Part shown: positions 1 through 11,895 of the stretch, piece by piece
How positions within the stretch are numbered: the stretch's first letter is position 1
Layout of the letters: each line of letters starts with the position of its first letter
Source of the DNA: Anisus vortex
Taxonomy: Eukaryota; Mollusca; Gastropoda; Planorbidae
Assembly (NCBI GenBank): GCA_949126835.1
Contig: OX421501.1
Span: 62,001 to 126,000, forward strand
Length of the DNA stretch: 64,000 nucleotides
Direction of reading: 5' to 3'
Notes under the pieces: model-generated
What the model was told of the DNA's origin: nothing
The model's database searches: none
Seen by the model: the letters and a program-made list of their open reading frames with translations, nothing else
Position numbers and translations under genes: made by a program

Positions 1-3000
1 GGTACCGCTGGGTAGGTCGGCGCTACCTCTGAGTACGTCGGCGCTACCTTTTAGTAGGTCGTTGCTACCTTTGAGTAGAACGGCGACACCGCTAAGTAGG
101 TCGGCGCTACCGCTGGGCAGGTCGGCGCTACCGCCAGGTAGGTCGGCGCTACCGCTAGGTAGGTCGGCGCTACCTTTGGGTAGGTCGGCGCTACCGCTAG
201 GTAGGTCGGCGCTATCGCTGACTAGGTCGGCGCTACTTCTGAGTACGTCGGCGCTACCTTTTAGTGGGTCGGCGCTACCTTTGAGTAGAACGGCGCCACC
301 GCTAAGTAGGTCGGCGCTACCGCTGGGTAGGTCGGCGCTACCGCTAGGTAGGTCGGCGCTACCGCTGGGTAGGTCGGCGCTACCGCTGGCTAGGTCGGCG
401 CTACCGCCGGGTTGGTCGGCGCTACCGCTGAGTAGGTCGGCGCTACCGCTGGGTAAGTCGACACTACCGCTGGGTAGGTCGGCGCTACCTCTGAGTACGT
501 CGTTGCTACCGTTTAGTAGGTCAACGCTACCTTTGAGTAGGTCGGCGCTACCTCTGAGTACGTCTGCGCTACCTTTGAGTAGGTCGGAGCCACCGCTAAG
601 TAGGTCGGCGCTACCGCTGAGTAGGTCGGCGCTACAGCTGAGTACGTCGGCGCTACCTTTAAGTAGGTCGGCGCTACCTTTGAGTAGGTCGGCGCAACCT
701 TTTAGTAGGTTGGCGCTACCTTTGAGTAGGTCAGCGCCACCGCTAAGTAGGTCGCCGCTACCGCTCGGTAGGTCGGCGCTACCGCTGAGTAGGTCGGCGC
801 TACCTCTGAGTACGTCGGTGCTACCTTTTAGTAGGTCGGCGCTACCTTTGAGTAGGTCGGCGCCACCGCTAAGTAGGTCGGCGTTACCAATGGGTAGATC
901 GGCGCTACCGCTAAGTAGGTCGCCGCTACCGCTGGGTAGGTCGGCGCTACCGCTGGATAGGTTGGCGCTACCGCTGGGTAGGTCGGCGCTACCCCTGAGT
1001 CGGTCGGCGCTACCTCTGAGTACGTCGGCGCTACCTTTTAGTAGGTCGGTGCTACCTTTGAGTAGGTCGGCGCCACAGCTAAGTAGGTCGGCGCTACCTT
1101 TGAGTAGAACGGCGCCACCACTAAGTAGGTCGGCGCTACCGCTGGGTAGGTCGGCGCTACCGCTGAGTAGGTCGGCGCTACAGCTGAGTACGTCGGCGCT
1201 ACCTTTTAGTAGGTCGGCGCTACCTTTGAGTAGGTCGGCGCAACCGCTAAGTAGGTCGGCGCTATTGCTGGGTAGGTCGGCGCTACCGCTGGGTAGGTCG
1301 GCGCTACCGCTGGGTAGGTCGGCACTATCGCTGAGTAGGTCGGCGCTACAGCTGTGTACGTCGGTGCTACCTTTTAGTAGGGCGGCGCTACCTTTAAGTA
1401 TGTCGGCGCAACCTTTTAGTAAGTCGGTGCTACCTTTGAGTAGGTCGGCGCCACCGCTAAGTAGGTCGGCGCTACCGCTGGGTAGGTCGGCGCTACCGCT
1501 GGGTAGGTCGGCGCTACCTCTGAGTACGTCGGCGCTACCATTTAGTAGGTCGGCGCTACCTTTGAGTAGAACGGCGCCACCACTAAGTAGGTCGGCGCTA
1601 CCGGTGGGTAGGTCAACGCTACCGCTGAGTAGGTCGGCGCTACAGCTGAGTACGTCGGCGCTACCTTTTAGTAGGTCGGCGCTACCTTTGAGTAGGTCGG
1701 CGCAACCTTTTAATAGGTCGGCGCTACCTTTTAGTAGGTCGGCGCCACCTTTGAGTAGGTCGGCGCTACCGCTGGGTAGGTGGGTGCTACCGCTGGGTAG
1801 GTCGGCGCTAAAGCTGGGTAGGTCGGCGCTACCGCTGGGTAGGTCGGCGCTACCGCTGGGTAGGTCGGCGCTACCGCTGAGTAGGTCGGCGCTACAGCTG
1901 AGTACGTCGGCGCTACCTTTTAGTAGGTCGGCGCTACCTTTTAGTAGGTCGGCGCTACCTTTGAGTAGGTCGGTGCCACCGCTAAGTAGGTCAGCGCTAC
2001 CGCTGGGTAGGTCGGCGCTACGGCTGGGCAGGTCGGCGCTACCGCTAGGTAGGTCGGCGCTACCGCTGGGTAGGTCGGCGCTACCGCTGGGTAGGTCGGC
2101 GCTACCTGAGTACGTCGGCGCTACCCTTTAGTAGGTCGTCGCTACCTTTGAGTAGAACGGCGACACCGCTAAGTAGGTCGGCGCTACCGCTGGGCAGGTC
2201 GGCGCTACCGCTAGGTAGGTCGGCGCTACCGCTGAGTAGGTCGGCGCTACCGCCGGGTAGGTCGGCGCTACCTTTGAGTAGGTTTGCGCCACCGCTAAGT
2301 AGGTCGGCGCTACCGCTGGGTGGGTCGGCGCTACGGCTGAGTAGGTCGGCGCTACAGCTGAGTACGTCGGCGCTACCTTTTAGTAGGTCGGCGCAACCTT
2401 TTAGTAGGTCGGCGCTACCTTTGAGTAGGTCGGCGCCACCGCTAAGCAGGTCGGCGCTACCGCTGGGTAGGTGGGCGCTACCGCTGGGTAGGTCGGCGCT
2501 ACCGCTGGGTAGGTCGGCGCTACCGCTGGGTAGGTCGGCGCTACCGCTGGGTAGGTCGGCGCTACCGCTTAGTAGGTCGGCGCTACAGCTAAGTACGTCG
2601 GCGCTACCTTTTAGTAGGTCGGCGCTACCTTTTAGTAGGTCGGCGCTACCTTTGAGTAGGTCGATGCCACCGCTAAGTAGGTCGGCGCTACCGCTGGGTA
2701 GGTCGGCGCTACGGCTGGGTAGGTCGGCGCTACCGCTAGGTAGGTCGGCGCTACCGCTGGGTAGGTCGGCGGTACCGCTGGGTAGGTCGGCGCTACCTCT
2801 GAGTACGTCGGCGCTACCTTTTAGTAGGTCGTTGCTACCTTTGACACCGCTAAGTAGGTCGGCGCTACCGCTGGGCAGGTCGGCGCTACCGCTAGGTAGG
2901 TCGGCGCTACCGCTGAGTAGGTCGGCGCTACCGCCGGGTAGGTCGGCGCTACCGCTGGGTAGGTCGGCGCTACCGCTGGGTAGGTCGGCGCTACCTTTTA

Positions 3001-3599
3001 GTAGGTCGGCGCTACCTTTGAGTAGGTCGGCGCCACCGCTAAGTAGGTCGGCGTTACCGCTGGGTAGATCGGCGCTACCGCTGGGTAGGTCGGCGCTACC
3101 TTCGGGTAGGTCGGCGCTACCTCTGGGTAGGTCGGCGCTACCGCTAGGTAGGTCGGCGCTACCGCTGACTAGGTCGGCGCTACTTCTGAGTACGTCGGCG
3201 CTACCTTTTAGTGGGTCGGCGCTACCTTTGAGTAGAACGGCGCCACCGCTAAGTAGGTCGGCGCTACCGCTGGGTAGGTCGGCGCTACCGCTAGGTAGGT
3301 CGGCGCTACCGCTGGGTAGGTCGGCGCTACCGCTGGCTAGGTCGGCGCTACCGCCGGGTTGGTCGGCGCTACCGCTGAGTAGGTCGGCGCTACCGCTGGA
3401 TAAGTCGACACTACCGCTGGGTAGGTCGGCGCTACCTCTGAGTACGTCGGTGCTACCGTTTAGTAGGTCAACGCTACCTTTGAGTAGGTCGGCGCTACCT
3501 CTGAGTACGTCTGCGCTACCTTTGAGTAGGTCGGAGCCACCGCTAAGTAGGTCGGCGCTACAGCTGAGTACGTCAGCGCTACCTTTAAGTAGGTCGGCG

Positions 3600-6480
3600 C
3601 TACCTTTGAGTAGGTCGGCGCCACCGCTAAGTAGGTCGGCGTTACCAATGGGTAGATCGGCGCTACCGCTAAGTAGGTCGCCGCTACCGCTGGGTAGGTC
3701 GGCGCTACCGCTGGATAGGTTGGCGCTACCGCTGGGTAGGTCGGCGCTACCGCTGAGTACGTCGGCGCTACCATTTAGTAGGTCGGCGCTACCTTTGAGT
3801 AGAACGGCGCCACCACTAAGTAGGTCGGCGCTACCGGTGGGTAGGTCGGCGCTACCGCTGAGTAGGTCGGCGCTACAGCTGAGTACGTCGGCGCTACCTT
3901 TTCGTAGGTCGGCGCTACCTTTGAGTAGGTCGGCGCAACCTTTTAATAGGTCGGCGCTACCTTTTAGTAGGTCGGCGCTACCTTTGAGTAGGTCGGCGCA
4001 ACCTTTTAGTAGGTCGGCGCTACCGCTGGGTAGGTCGCCGCTACCGCTGGGTAGGTCGGCGCTACCGCTGGGTAGGTCGGCGCTGCCGCTGGGTAGGTTG
4101 GCGCTACCGCTGAGTAGGTCGGCACTACAGCTGAGTAGGTCGGCGCTACAGCTGAGTAGGTCAGCGCTACAGCTGAGTAGGTCGGCGCTACAACTGAGTA
4201 GGTCGGCGCTACCTTTTAGTAGGTCGGCGCTACCTTTTAGTAGGTCGGCGCTACCTTTTAGTAGGTCGGCGCTACCTTTGAGTAGGTCGGTGCCACCGCT
4301 AAGTAGGTCGGCGCTACGGCTGGGCATGTCGGCGCTACCGCTAGGTAGGTCGGCGCTACCGCTGGGTAGGTCGGCGCTACCGCTGGGTAGGTCGGCGCTA
4401 CCGCTGGGTAGGTCGGCGCTACCTCTGAGTACGTCGGCGCTACCTTTTAGTAGGTCGGCGCTACCTTTGAGTAGGTCGGCGCAACCTTTTAATAGGTCGG
4501 CGCTACCTTTTAGTAGGTCGGCGCTACCTTTGAGTAGGTCGGCGCTACCTTTTAGTAGGTCGGCGCTACCTTTGAGTAGGTCGGCGCAACCTTTTAGTAG
4601 GTCGGCGCTACCGCTGGGTAGGTCGGCGCTACCGCTGGGTAGGTCGGCGCTACCGCTGGGTAGGTCGGCGCTACCGCTGGGTAGGTCGGCGCTGCCGCTG
4701 AGTAGGTTGGCGCTACCGCTGAGTAGGTCGGCGCTACAGCTGAGTAGGTCAGCGCTACAGCTGAGTAGGTCGGCGCTACAACTGAGTACGTCGGCGCTAC
4801 CTTTTAGTAGATCGGCGCTACCTTTGAGTAGGTCGGCGCAACCTTTTAGTAGGTCGGCGCTACCTTTGAGTAGGTTTGCGCCACCGCTAAGTAGGTCGGC
4901 GCTACCGCTGGGTGGGTCGGCGCTACCGCTGAGTATGTCGGCGCTACAGCTGAGTACGTCGGCGCTACCTTTTAGTAGGTCGGCGCTACCTTTGAGTAGG
5001 TTTGCGCCACCGCTAAGTAGGTCGGCGCTACCGCTGGGTGGGTCGGCGCTACCGCTGAGTATGTCGGCGCTACAGCTGAGTACGTCGGCGCTACCTTTTA
5101 GTAGGTCGGCGCAACCTTTGAGTAGGTCGGCGCCACCGCTAAGTAGGTCGGCGTTACCAATGGGTAGATCGGCGCTACCGCTAAGTAGGTCGCCGCTACC
5201 GCTGGGTAGGTCGGCGCTACCGCTGGATAGGTTGGCGCTACCGCTGGGTAGGTCGGCGCTACCGCTGAGTACGTCGGCGCTACCATTTAGTAGGTCGGCG
5301 CTACCTTTGAGTAGAACGGCGCCACCACTAAGTAGGTCGGCGCTACCGGTGGGTAGGTCGGCGCTACCGCTGAGTAGGTCGGCGCTACAGCTGAGTACGT
5401 CGGCGCTACCTTTTAGTAGGTCGGCGCTACCTTTGAGTAGGTCGGCGCAACCTTTTAATAGGTCGGCGCTACCTTTTAGTAGGTCGGCGCTACCTTTGAG
5501 TAGGTCGGCGCAACCTTTTAGTAGGTCGGCGCTACCGCTGGGTAGGTCGGCGCTACCGCTGGGTAGGTCGGCGCTACCGCTGGGTAGGTCGGCGCTACCG
5601 CTGAGTAGGTCGGCGCTACAGCTGAGTAGGTCAGCGCTACAGCTGAGTAGGTCGGCGCTACAACTGAGTAGGTCGGCGCTACAGCTGAGTACGTCGGCGC
5701 TACCTTTTAGTAGGTCGGCGCTACCTTTTAGTAGGTCGGCGCTACCTTTTAGTAGGTCGGCGCTACCTTTGAGTAGGTCGGTGCCACCGCTAAGTAGGTC
5801 GGCGCTACCGCTAAGTAGGTCGGCGCTACGGCTGGGCATGTCGGCGCTACCGCTAGGTAGGTCGGCGCTACCGCTGGGTAGGTCGGCGCTACCGCTGGGT
5901 AGGTCGGCGCTACCTCTGAGTACGTCGGCGCTACCTTTTAGTAGGTCGGCGCTACCTTTGAGTAGGTCGGCGCAACCTTTTAATAGGTCGGCGCTACCTT
6001 TTAGTAGGTCGGCGCTACCTTTGAGTAGGTCGGCGCTACCTTTTAGTAGGTCGGCGCTACCTTTGAGTAGGTCGGCGCAACCTTTTAGTAGGTTGGCGCT
6101 ACCGCTGTGTAGGTCGGCGCTACCGCTGGGTAGGTCGGTGCTACCGCTGGGTAGGTCGGCGCTGCCGCTGGGTAGGTTGGCGCTACCGCTGAGTAGGTCG
6201 GCGCTACAGCTGAGTAGGTCAGCGCTACAGCTGAGTAGGTCGGCGCTACAACTGAGTACGTCGGCGCTACCTTTTAGTAGATCGGCGCTACCTTTGAGTA
6301 GGTCGGCGCAACCTTTCAGTAGGTCGGCGCTACCTTTGAGTAGGTTTGCGCCACCGCTAAGTAGGTCGGCGCTACCGCTGGGTGGGTCGGCGCTACCGCT
6401 GAGTATGTCGGCGCTACAGCTGAGTACGTCGGCGCTACCTTTTAGTAGGTCGGCGCAACCTTTGAGTAGGTCGGCGCTAC
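3600..6480. repeat. Tandem ~1.5-kb higher-order satellite copies
   Basis: Two successive stretches of about 1.5 kb share the same order of monomer variants at an offset of 1,512 bp (72 monomers). Markers are the taccaatgggtagatcgg variant near 3,650 and 5,160, and the ggctgggcatgtcgg variant at about 4,320 and 5,832. Later in the copy the offset becomes 1,470 bp (tttgcgccacc at 4,875 and 6,345), so two monomers were lost or gained. A local 126-bp (six-monomer) duplication lies at about 4,848-5,099. Boundaries are approximate. Confidence 0.8.
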
Positions 6481-8299
6481 CTTTGAGTAGGTCGGCGCCA
6501 CCGCTAAGTAGGTCGGCGCTACCGCTGGGTAGGTCGGCGCTACCGCTGGGTAGGTCGGCGCTACCGCTGGGTAGGTCGGCGCTACCGCTGGGTAGGTCGG
6601 CGCTACCGCTGGGTAGGTCGGCGCTACCGCTGGGTAGGTCGGCGCTACCGCTGGGTAGGTCGGCGCTACCGCTAAGTAGGTCGGCGCTACCGCTAAGTAG
6701 GTCGGCGCTACGGCTGGGCATGTCAGCGCTACCGCTAGGTATGTCTGCGCTACCGCTGGTTAGGTCGGCGCTACCGCTGGGTAGGTCGGCGCTACCTCTG
6801 AGTACGTCGGCGTTACCTTTTAGTAGGTCGTCGCTACCTTTGAGTAGAACGGCGACACCGCTAAGTAGGTCGGCGCTACCGCTGGGTAGGTCGGCGCTAC
6901 CACTAGGTAGGTCGTCGCTACCGCTGAGTAGGTCGGCGCTACCGCCATGTAGGTCGGCGCTACCTCTGAGTACGTCGGCGCTACCTTTTAGTAGGTCGTT
7001 GCTACCTTTGAGTAGAACGGCGACACCGCTAAGTAGGTCGGCGCTACCGCTGGGCAGGTCGGCGTTACCGCTAGGTAGGTCAGCGCTACCTCTGAGTACG
7101 TCGGCGCTACCTTTTAATAGGTCGGTGCTTACTTTGAGTAGGTCGGCGCTAACGCTGAGTATGTCGGCGCTACCGCTGAGTAGGTCGGCGTTAAAGCTTG
7201 GTAAGTCGGCGCTACCGCTGAGTAGTTCGGCGCTACCGCCGGGTAGGTTGGCGCTACCGCCGGGTAGGTCGGCGCTACCGCCGGGTAGGTCCTTTCTACC
7301 GCTGTGTAGGTCGGCGCTACCGCTGGGTAGGTGGGCGCTACCGCTCAGTAGGTCGGCGCTAAAGCTGAGTACTTCGGCGCCACCTCTAAGTAGGTCGGCG
7401 CTACCGCCTAGTAGGTCGGCGCTACCGCCAGGTAGATCGGCGCTACCGCTGGGTAGGTCGGCGCTACCGCTGGGTAGGTCGGCGCTACCGCTGCTTAGGT
7501 CGGCGCTACCGCTGGCTTTGTCGGCGCTACCGCTGAGTAGGTCGGCCCTTGAGCTGAGTACGTCGGCGCTACCTTTCAGTAAATCGGCGCTACCTTTGAG
7601 TAGGTCGGCGCAACCGCTAAGTAGGTCAGCGCTACCGCCGAGTAGGACGGCGCTACCACTGGGTAGGTCGGCGCTACCGCTGGGTAGGTCGGCGCTACCT
7701 CTGAGTACGTCGGCGCTACCTCTGAGTATGTCGGCGCTACCTTTTAGTAGGTCGGCGCCAGGGCTAAGTTGGTCGGCGTTACCAATGGGTAGATCGGCGC
7801 TACCGCTGGGTAGGTCGGCGCTACCGCTGGGTAGGTCGGCGCTACCGCTGAGTAGGTCGGCGCTACCTCTGAGTACGTCGGCGCTACCTTTTAGTAGGTC
7901 GGCGCTACATTTGAGTAGGTCGGCGACAGCGCTAAGTAGGTCGGCGCTACCTCTCAGTACGTCGGCGCTAACTTTTAGTAGGTCGGTGCTACCTTTGAGT
8001 AGGTCGGCGCCACCGCTAAGTAGGTCGGCGTTACCGCTGGGTAGGTCGGCGCTACCGCTGGGTAGGTCGGCGCTACCGCCGGGCAGGTCGCGCTACCACT
8101 GGGAAGGTCGGTGCTACCGCTGGGTAGGTCAGCGCTACCGCCGGGTAGGTCGGCGCTACCGCTGGGTATGTCGGCGCTACCGCTGACTAGGTCGGCGCTA
8201 CCTCTTAGTACGTCGGAGCTACCTTTTAGTAGGTCGGCGCTACCTTTTAGTAGGTCGGCGCTACATTTGAGTAGGTCGGCGCTACCGCTGGGTAGGTCG

Positions 8300-9560
8300 G
8301 CGCTACCGCTGGGTAGGTCTGCACTACCGCTGAGTAGGTCGGCGCTACAGCTGAGAAGGTCGGCGCTACAGCTGAGTACGTCGGCGCTACCTTTTAGTAG
8401 GTCGGCGCTACCTTTGAGTAGGTCGGCGCTATCTTTATGTAGGTCGGCGCAACCTTTTAGTTGGTCGGCGCTACCTTTGAGTAGGTCGGCGCCACCGCTA
8501 AGTAGGTCGGCGCTACCGCTGGGTAGGTCGGCGCTACCGCTGGGTAGGTCGGCTCTACCGCTGCTTAGGTCGGCGCTACCGCTGGGTAGGTCGGCGCTAC
8601 CGCTGAGTAGGTCGGCGCTTGAGCTGAGTACGTCGGCGCTACCTTTCAGTAGGTCGGCGCTACCTTTGAGTAGGTCGGCGCCACCGCTAAGTAGGTCGGC
8701 GCTACCGCCGAGTAGGACGGCGCTACCACTGTTTAGGTCGGCGCTACCGCTGGGTAGGTCGGCGCTACCTCTGAGTACGTCGGCGCTATCTTTGAGTAGG
8801 TCGGCGCTACCTTTGAGTAGGTCAGTGCCACCGCTAAGTAGGTCGGCGCTACCGCTGGGTAGGTCGGCGCTACCGCTGGGTAGGTCGGCGCTACCTTTTA
8901 GTAGGTCGTTGCTACCTTTGAGTAGAACGGCGACACCGCTAAGTAGGTCGGCGCTACCGCTGGGCAGGTCGGCGCTACCGCTGGGTAGGTCTGCACTACC
9001 GCTGAGTAGGTCGGCGCTACAGCTGAGAAGGTCGGCGCTACAGCTGAGTACGTCGGCGCTACCTTTTAGTAGGTCGGCGCTACCTTTGAGTAGGTCGGCG
9101 CTATCTTTATGTAGGTCGGCGCAACCTTTTAGTTGGTCGGCGCTACCTTTGAGTAGGTCGGCGCCACCGCTAAGTAGGTCGGCGCTACCGCTGGGTAGGT
9201 CGGCGCTACCGCTGGGTAGGTCGGCTCTACCGCTGCTTAGGTCGGCGCTACCGCTGGGTAGGTCGGCGCTACCGCTGAGTAGGTCGGCGCTTGAGCTGAG
9301 TACGTCGGCGCTACCTTTCAGTAGGTCGGCGCTACCTTTGAGTAGGTCGGCGCCACCGCTAAGTAGGTCGGCGCTACCGCCGAGTAGGACGGCGCTACCA
9401 CTGTTTAGGTCGGCGCTACCGCTGGGTAGGTCGGCGCTACCTCTGAGTACGTCGGCGCTATCTTTGAGTAGGTCGGCGCTACCTTTGAGTAGGTCAGTGC
9501 CACCGCTAAGTAGGTCGGCGCTACCGCTGGGTAGGTCGGCGCTACCGCTGGGTAGGTCGG
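8300..9560. repeat. 672-bp-offset satellite duplication
   Basis: About 580 bp of identical variant order, including the rare agctgagaaggtcgg, tctttatgtagg and cttttagttgg monomers, occurs at about 8,307-8,890 and again at about 8,979-9,562. The offset is 672 bp (32 monomers). The rare variants make chance similarity between ordinary monomers an unlikely explanation. Confidence 0.85.
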
Positions 9561-11057
9561 CGCTACCGCTGAGTAGGTCGGCGCTACCTCTGAGTATGTC
9601 GGCGCTACCTTTTAGTAGGTCGGCGCCACCGCTAAGTAGGTCGGCGTTACCAATGGGTAGATCGGCGCTACCGCTGGGTAGGTCGGCACTACCGCTGGGT
9701 AGGTCGGCGCTACCTCTGAGTACGTCGGCGCTACCATTTAGTAGGTCGGCGCTACCTTTGAGTAGGTCGGCGCCACCGCTAAGTAGGTCGGCGCTACCTC
9801 TGAGTACGTCGGCGCTACCTTTTAGTAGGTCGGCGCTACCTTTGAGTAGGTCGGCGCTACCTCTTAGTACGTCGGAGCTACCTTTTAGTAGGTCGGCGCT
9901 ACCTTTTAGTAGGTCGGCGCTACATTTGAGAGGTCGGCGCTACCGCTGGGTAGGTCGGCGCTACCGCTGGGTAGGTCTGCACTACCGCTGAGTAGGTCGG
10001 CGCTACAGCTGAGTAGGTCGGCGCTACAGCTGAGTACGTCGGCGCTACCTTTTAGTAGGTCGGCGCTACCTTTGAGTAGGTCGGCGCAACCTTTTAGTAG
10101 GTCGGCGCAACCTTTTAGTAGGTCGGCGCTACCTTTGAGTAGGTCGGCGCCACCGCTAAGTAGGTCGGCGCTTTCGCTGGGTAGGTCGGCGCTACCGCTG
10201 GGTAGGTCGGCGCTACCGCTGGGTAGGTCGGCGCTACAACTGAGTACGTCGGTGCTACCTTTTAGTAGGTCGGCACTACCTTTGAGTAGAACGGCGCCAC
10301 CGCTAAGTAGGTCGGCGCTACCGCTTGGTAGGTCCGCGCTACCGCTGAGTAGGTCGGCGCTACAGCTGAGTACGTCGGCGCTACCTTTTAGTAGGTCGGC
10401 GCTATCTTTATGTAGGTCGGCGCAACCTTTTAGTAGGTCGGCGCTACCTTTGAGTAGGTCGGCGCCACGGCTAAGTAGGTCGGCGCTACCGCTGGGTAGG
10501 TCGGCGCTACCGCTGGGTAGGTCGGCTCTACCGCTGGGTAGGTCGGCGCTACCGCTGGGTAAGTCGGCGCTACCTCTGAGTACGTCGGCGCTACCTTTTA
10601 GTAGGTCGGCGCTACCTTTGAGTAGAACGGTGCCACCGCTAAGTAGGTCGGCGCTGCCGCTGGGTAGGTCGGCGCTACCGCTAGGTAGGTCGGCGCTACC
10701 GCTGGGTAGGTCGGCGCTACCGCTGGGTAGGTCGGCGCTACCGCTGGGTAGGTCGGCGCTACCGCTGGGTAGGTCGGCGCTACCGCTGGGTAGGTCGGCG
10801 CTACCGCTGGGTAGGTCGGCGCTACCGCTGAGTAGGTCGGCGCTACAGCTGAGTACGTCGGCGCTACCTTTTAGTAGGTCGGCGCTACCTTTTAGTAGGT
10901 CGGCGCTACCGCCAGGTAGATCGGCGCTACCGCTGGGTAGGTCGGCGCTACCGCTGCTTAGGTCGGCGCTACCTCTGAGTACGTCGGCGCTATCTTTTAG
11001 TAGGTCGGCGCTACCTTTGAGTAGGTCAGTGCCACCGCTAAGTAGGTCGGCGCTACC

Positions 11058-11062
11058 GCTGG
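11058..11062. other. Target-site duplication of element A, left copy
   Basis: GCTGG directly precedes the left LTR and GCTGG directly follows the right LTR (29,159-29,163). GCTGG occurs in most satellite monomers, so the match alone is weak. The stronger point is that removing A plus one copy restores the 21-bp phase exactly. Confidence 0.85.
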
Positions 11063-11523
11063 TGTTAACTTGTCTGTTTGTGTTGGCATTGTGGTAGCAT
11101 GATCAGTCTCTCCATTATCAGACAAGTATAACAAAACAGTTCTTTACAGCATAAAGTGACGAAGTCAACGAATTCTTTTACAGCCGAAAAAAGGATAATA
11201 TTTATTTACTTACAGTTCAGACTTCTATCACATACAGGTTACAAAATACTTCATTATTAAACATTGTAGTTCAATCTACTAAAGTCAAGAGCGAGAGAAT
11301 TACATTTCTTATCACCGCTCTGAATAACTGTAAAAAAAACTTCTCTTTACTACACATTCCAAAAACCCCCTTCCTTTTCCCGTGTCCGAGACTTACTGAA
11401 AAAACAGTGTGTCAAACACAAGGGAGTTTACCTATTAAATAATTAATTAAATAATTTCTTTGTTACTTCCCTTAGACCATAATAATTAATAATTGATAAG
11501 TTAATATAATTTGAGTCATAACA
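11063..11523 (-). repeat. Element A 3' LTR (left)
   Basis: 461-bp direct repeat of 28,698-29,158, bounded by TGTTA and TAACA. I see two differences between copies: an early aactt versus aactc, and gaaaaaagg versus gaaaaaggg. A minus-strand AATAAA signal lies at 11,201-11,206. The matching length and 5-bp inverted ends fix the boundaries. Confidence 0.97.
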
Positions 11524-11527
11524 TATA

Positions 11528-11538
11528 CCCTCCCCCTT
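11528..11538 (-). promoter_or_regulatory. Element A polypurine tract
   Basis: On the minus strand this reads AAGGGGGAGGG, followed by TATA and then the TGTTA start of the 3' LTR. This is the expected place and composition for the plus-strand DNA primer. It fixes the element orientation as minus, in agreement with the coding frames. Confidence 0.85.
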
Positions 11539-11544
11539 AAAAAA

Positions 11545-11570
11545 ATAAAATCTATATTCATAGATTTTAT
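11545..11570 (-). other. Perfect hairpin beside element A polypurine tract
   Basis: ATAAAATCTAT and ATAGATTTTAT form an 11-bp perfect inverted repeat with a 4-nt loop. It ends 6 nt from the polypurine tract on its upstream side. Comparable inverted repeats occur at the same place in elements B and C. Confidence 0.75.
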
Positions 11571-11667
11571 GAACATAATTATCCAATGACATAGAGAATA
11601 ATTTGAAGTATAATCATACAAAAAACATAATAAAATATACAGTGAAAATTGTATGTACAGTTAGTAT

Positions 11668-11895
11668 CTAGTCTGTGTCAGTAATGTGAACAGATAGACG
11701 TGAGAGGATGTCAGGGATGTGATTATCAATACCTTTAATTGTTTTGATCTCAAATTGGTAATCAGATAAATGTAACGCATATTTGTTTATCCTATTATTG
11801 TTGACATTGCTAACATTGAAATTTTTCAATGGTTTATGGTCAACTAAAACAGTAAACTTTCTGCCTAGAAGATATCTTTGGAGTTTAGTTAAAGC
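11668..11895 (-). pseudogene. RNase H C-terminal remnant of element A pol
   Basis: About 75 codons ending in a stop at 11,668-11,670 match the second half of a Ty3/gypsy RNase H domain. Visible motifs are LLGRKFTV followed by DHKPL (third catalytic Asp), then a Y-x-F-x-I segment, a G-x-D-N turn and PDILSRL (the last catalytic Asp with the usual LSR end). The N-terminal half, with the first two acidic residues, is absent. The frame overlaps the truncated integrase end at 11,885-11,894 in a different phase, which marks a deletion junction. The domain lies after integrase and about 130 bp before the polypurine tract, so the parent order was protease-integrase-RT-RNase H. It cannot be active as it stands. 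Confidence 0.82.

Larger units (their letters stand above)
1..11062. repeat. 21-bp satellite array, left block
   Basis: Continuous tandem array of a 21-bp monomer whose commonest form is the 16-bp core GTAGGTCGGCGCTACC followed by gctgg. That form is 15/21 G+C with three CpG sites. Variants differ mainly in the last 5 bp (gctga, gctaa, tttga, tttta, tctga, gccgg) and at a few core sites (GTACG, cgcaacc, cgccacc, tagaacgg). Small indels are rare, for example a 12-bp loss near 2,840 and a 20-bp monomer near 8,086. The array runs off the left edge of the window and ends at the element A insertion. Very long open frames here, up to about 2,000 codons, are a by-product of the 21-bp period and are not annotated as genes. 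Confidence 0.98.

Noticed and set aside
2148..8186. 2,012-codon open frame and the other long satellite frames on both strands
   Set aside because: Several frames are open at once over the same bases, the period is a multiple of 3 with no stop in the monomer, and single-base indels shift the frame without consequence. There is no domain beyond the heptapeptide repeat.
1..11062. CRISPR array, because of short regular repeats
   Set aside because: Repeats are contiguous 21-bp monomers with a 5-bp variable part, no unique spacers, and a eukaryotic context.
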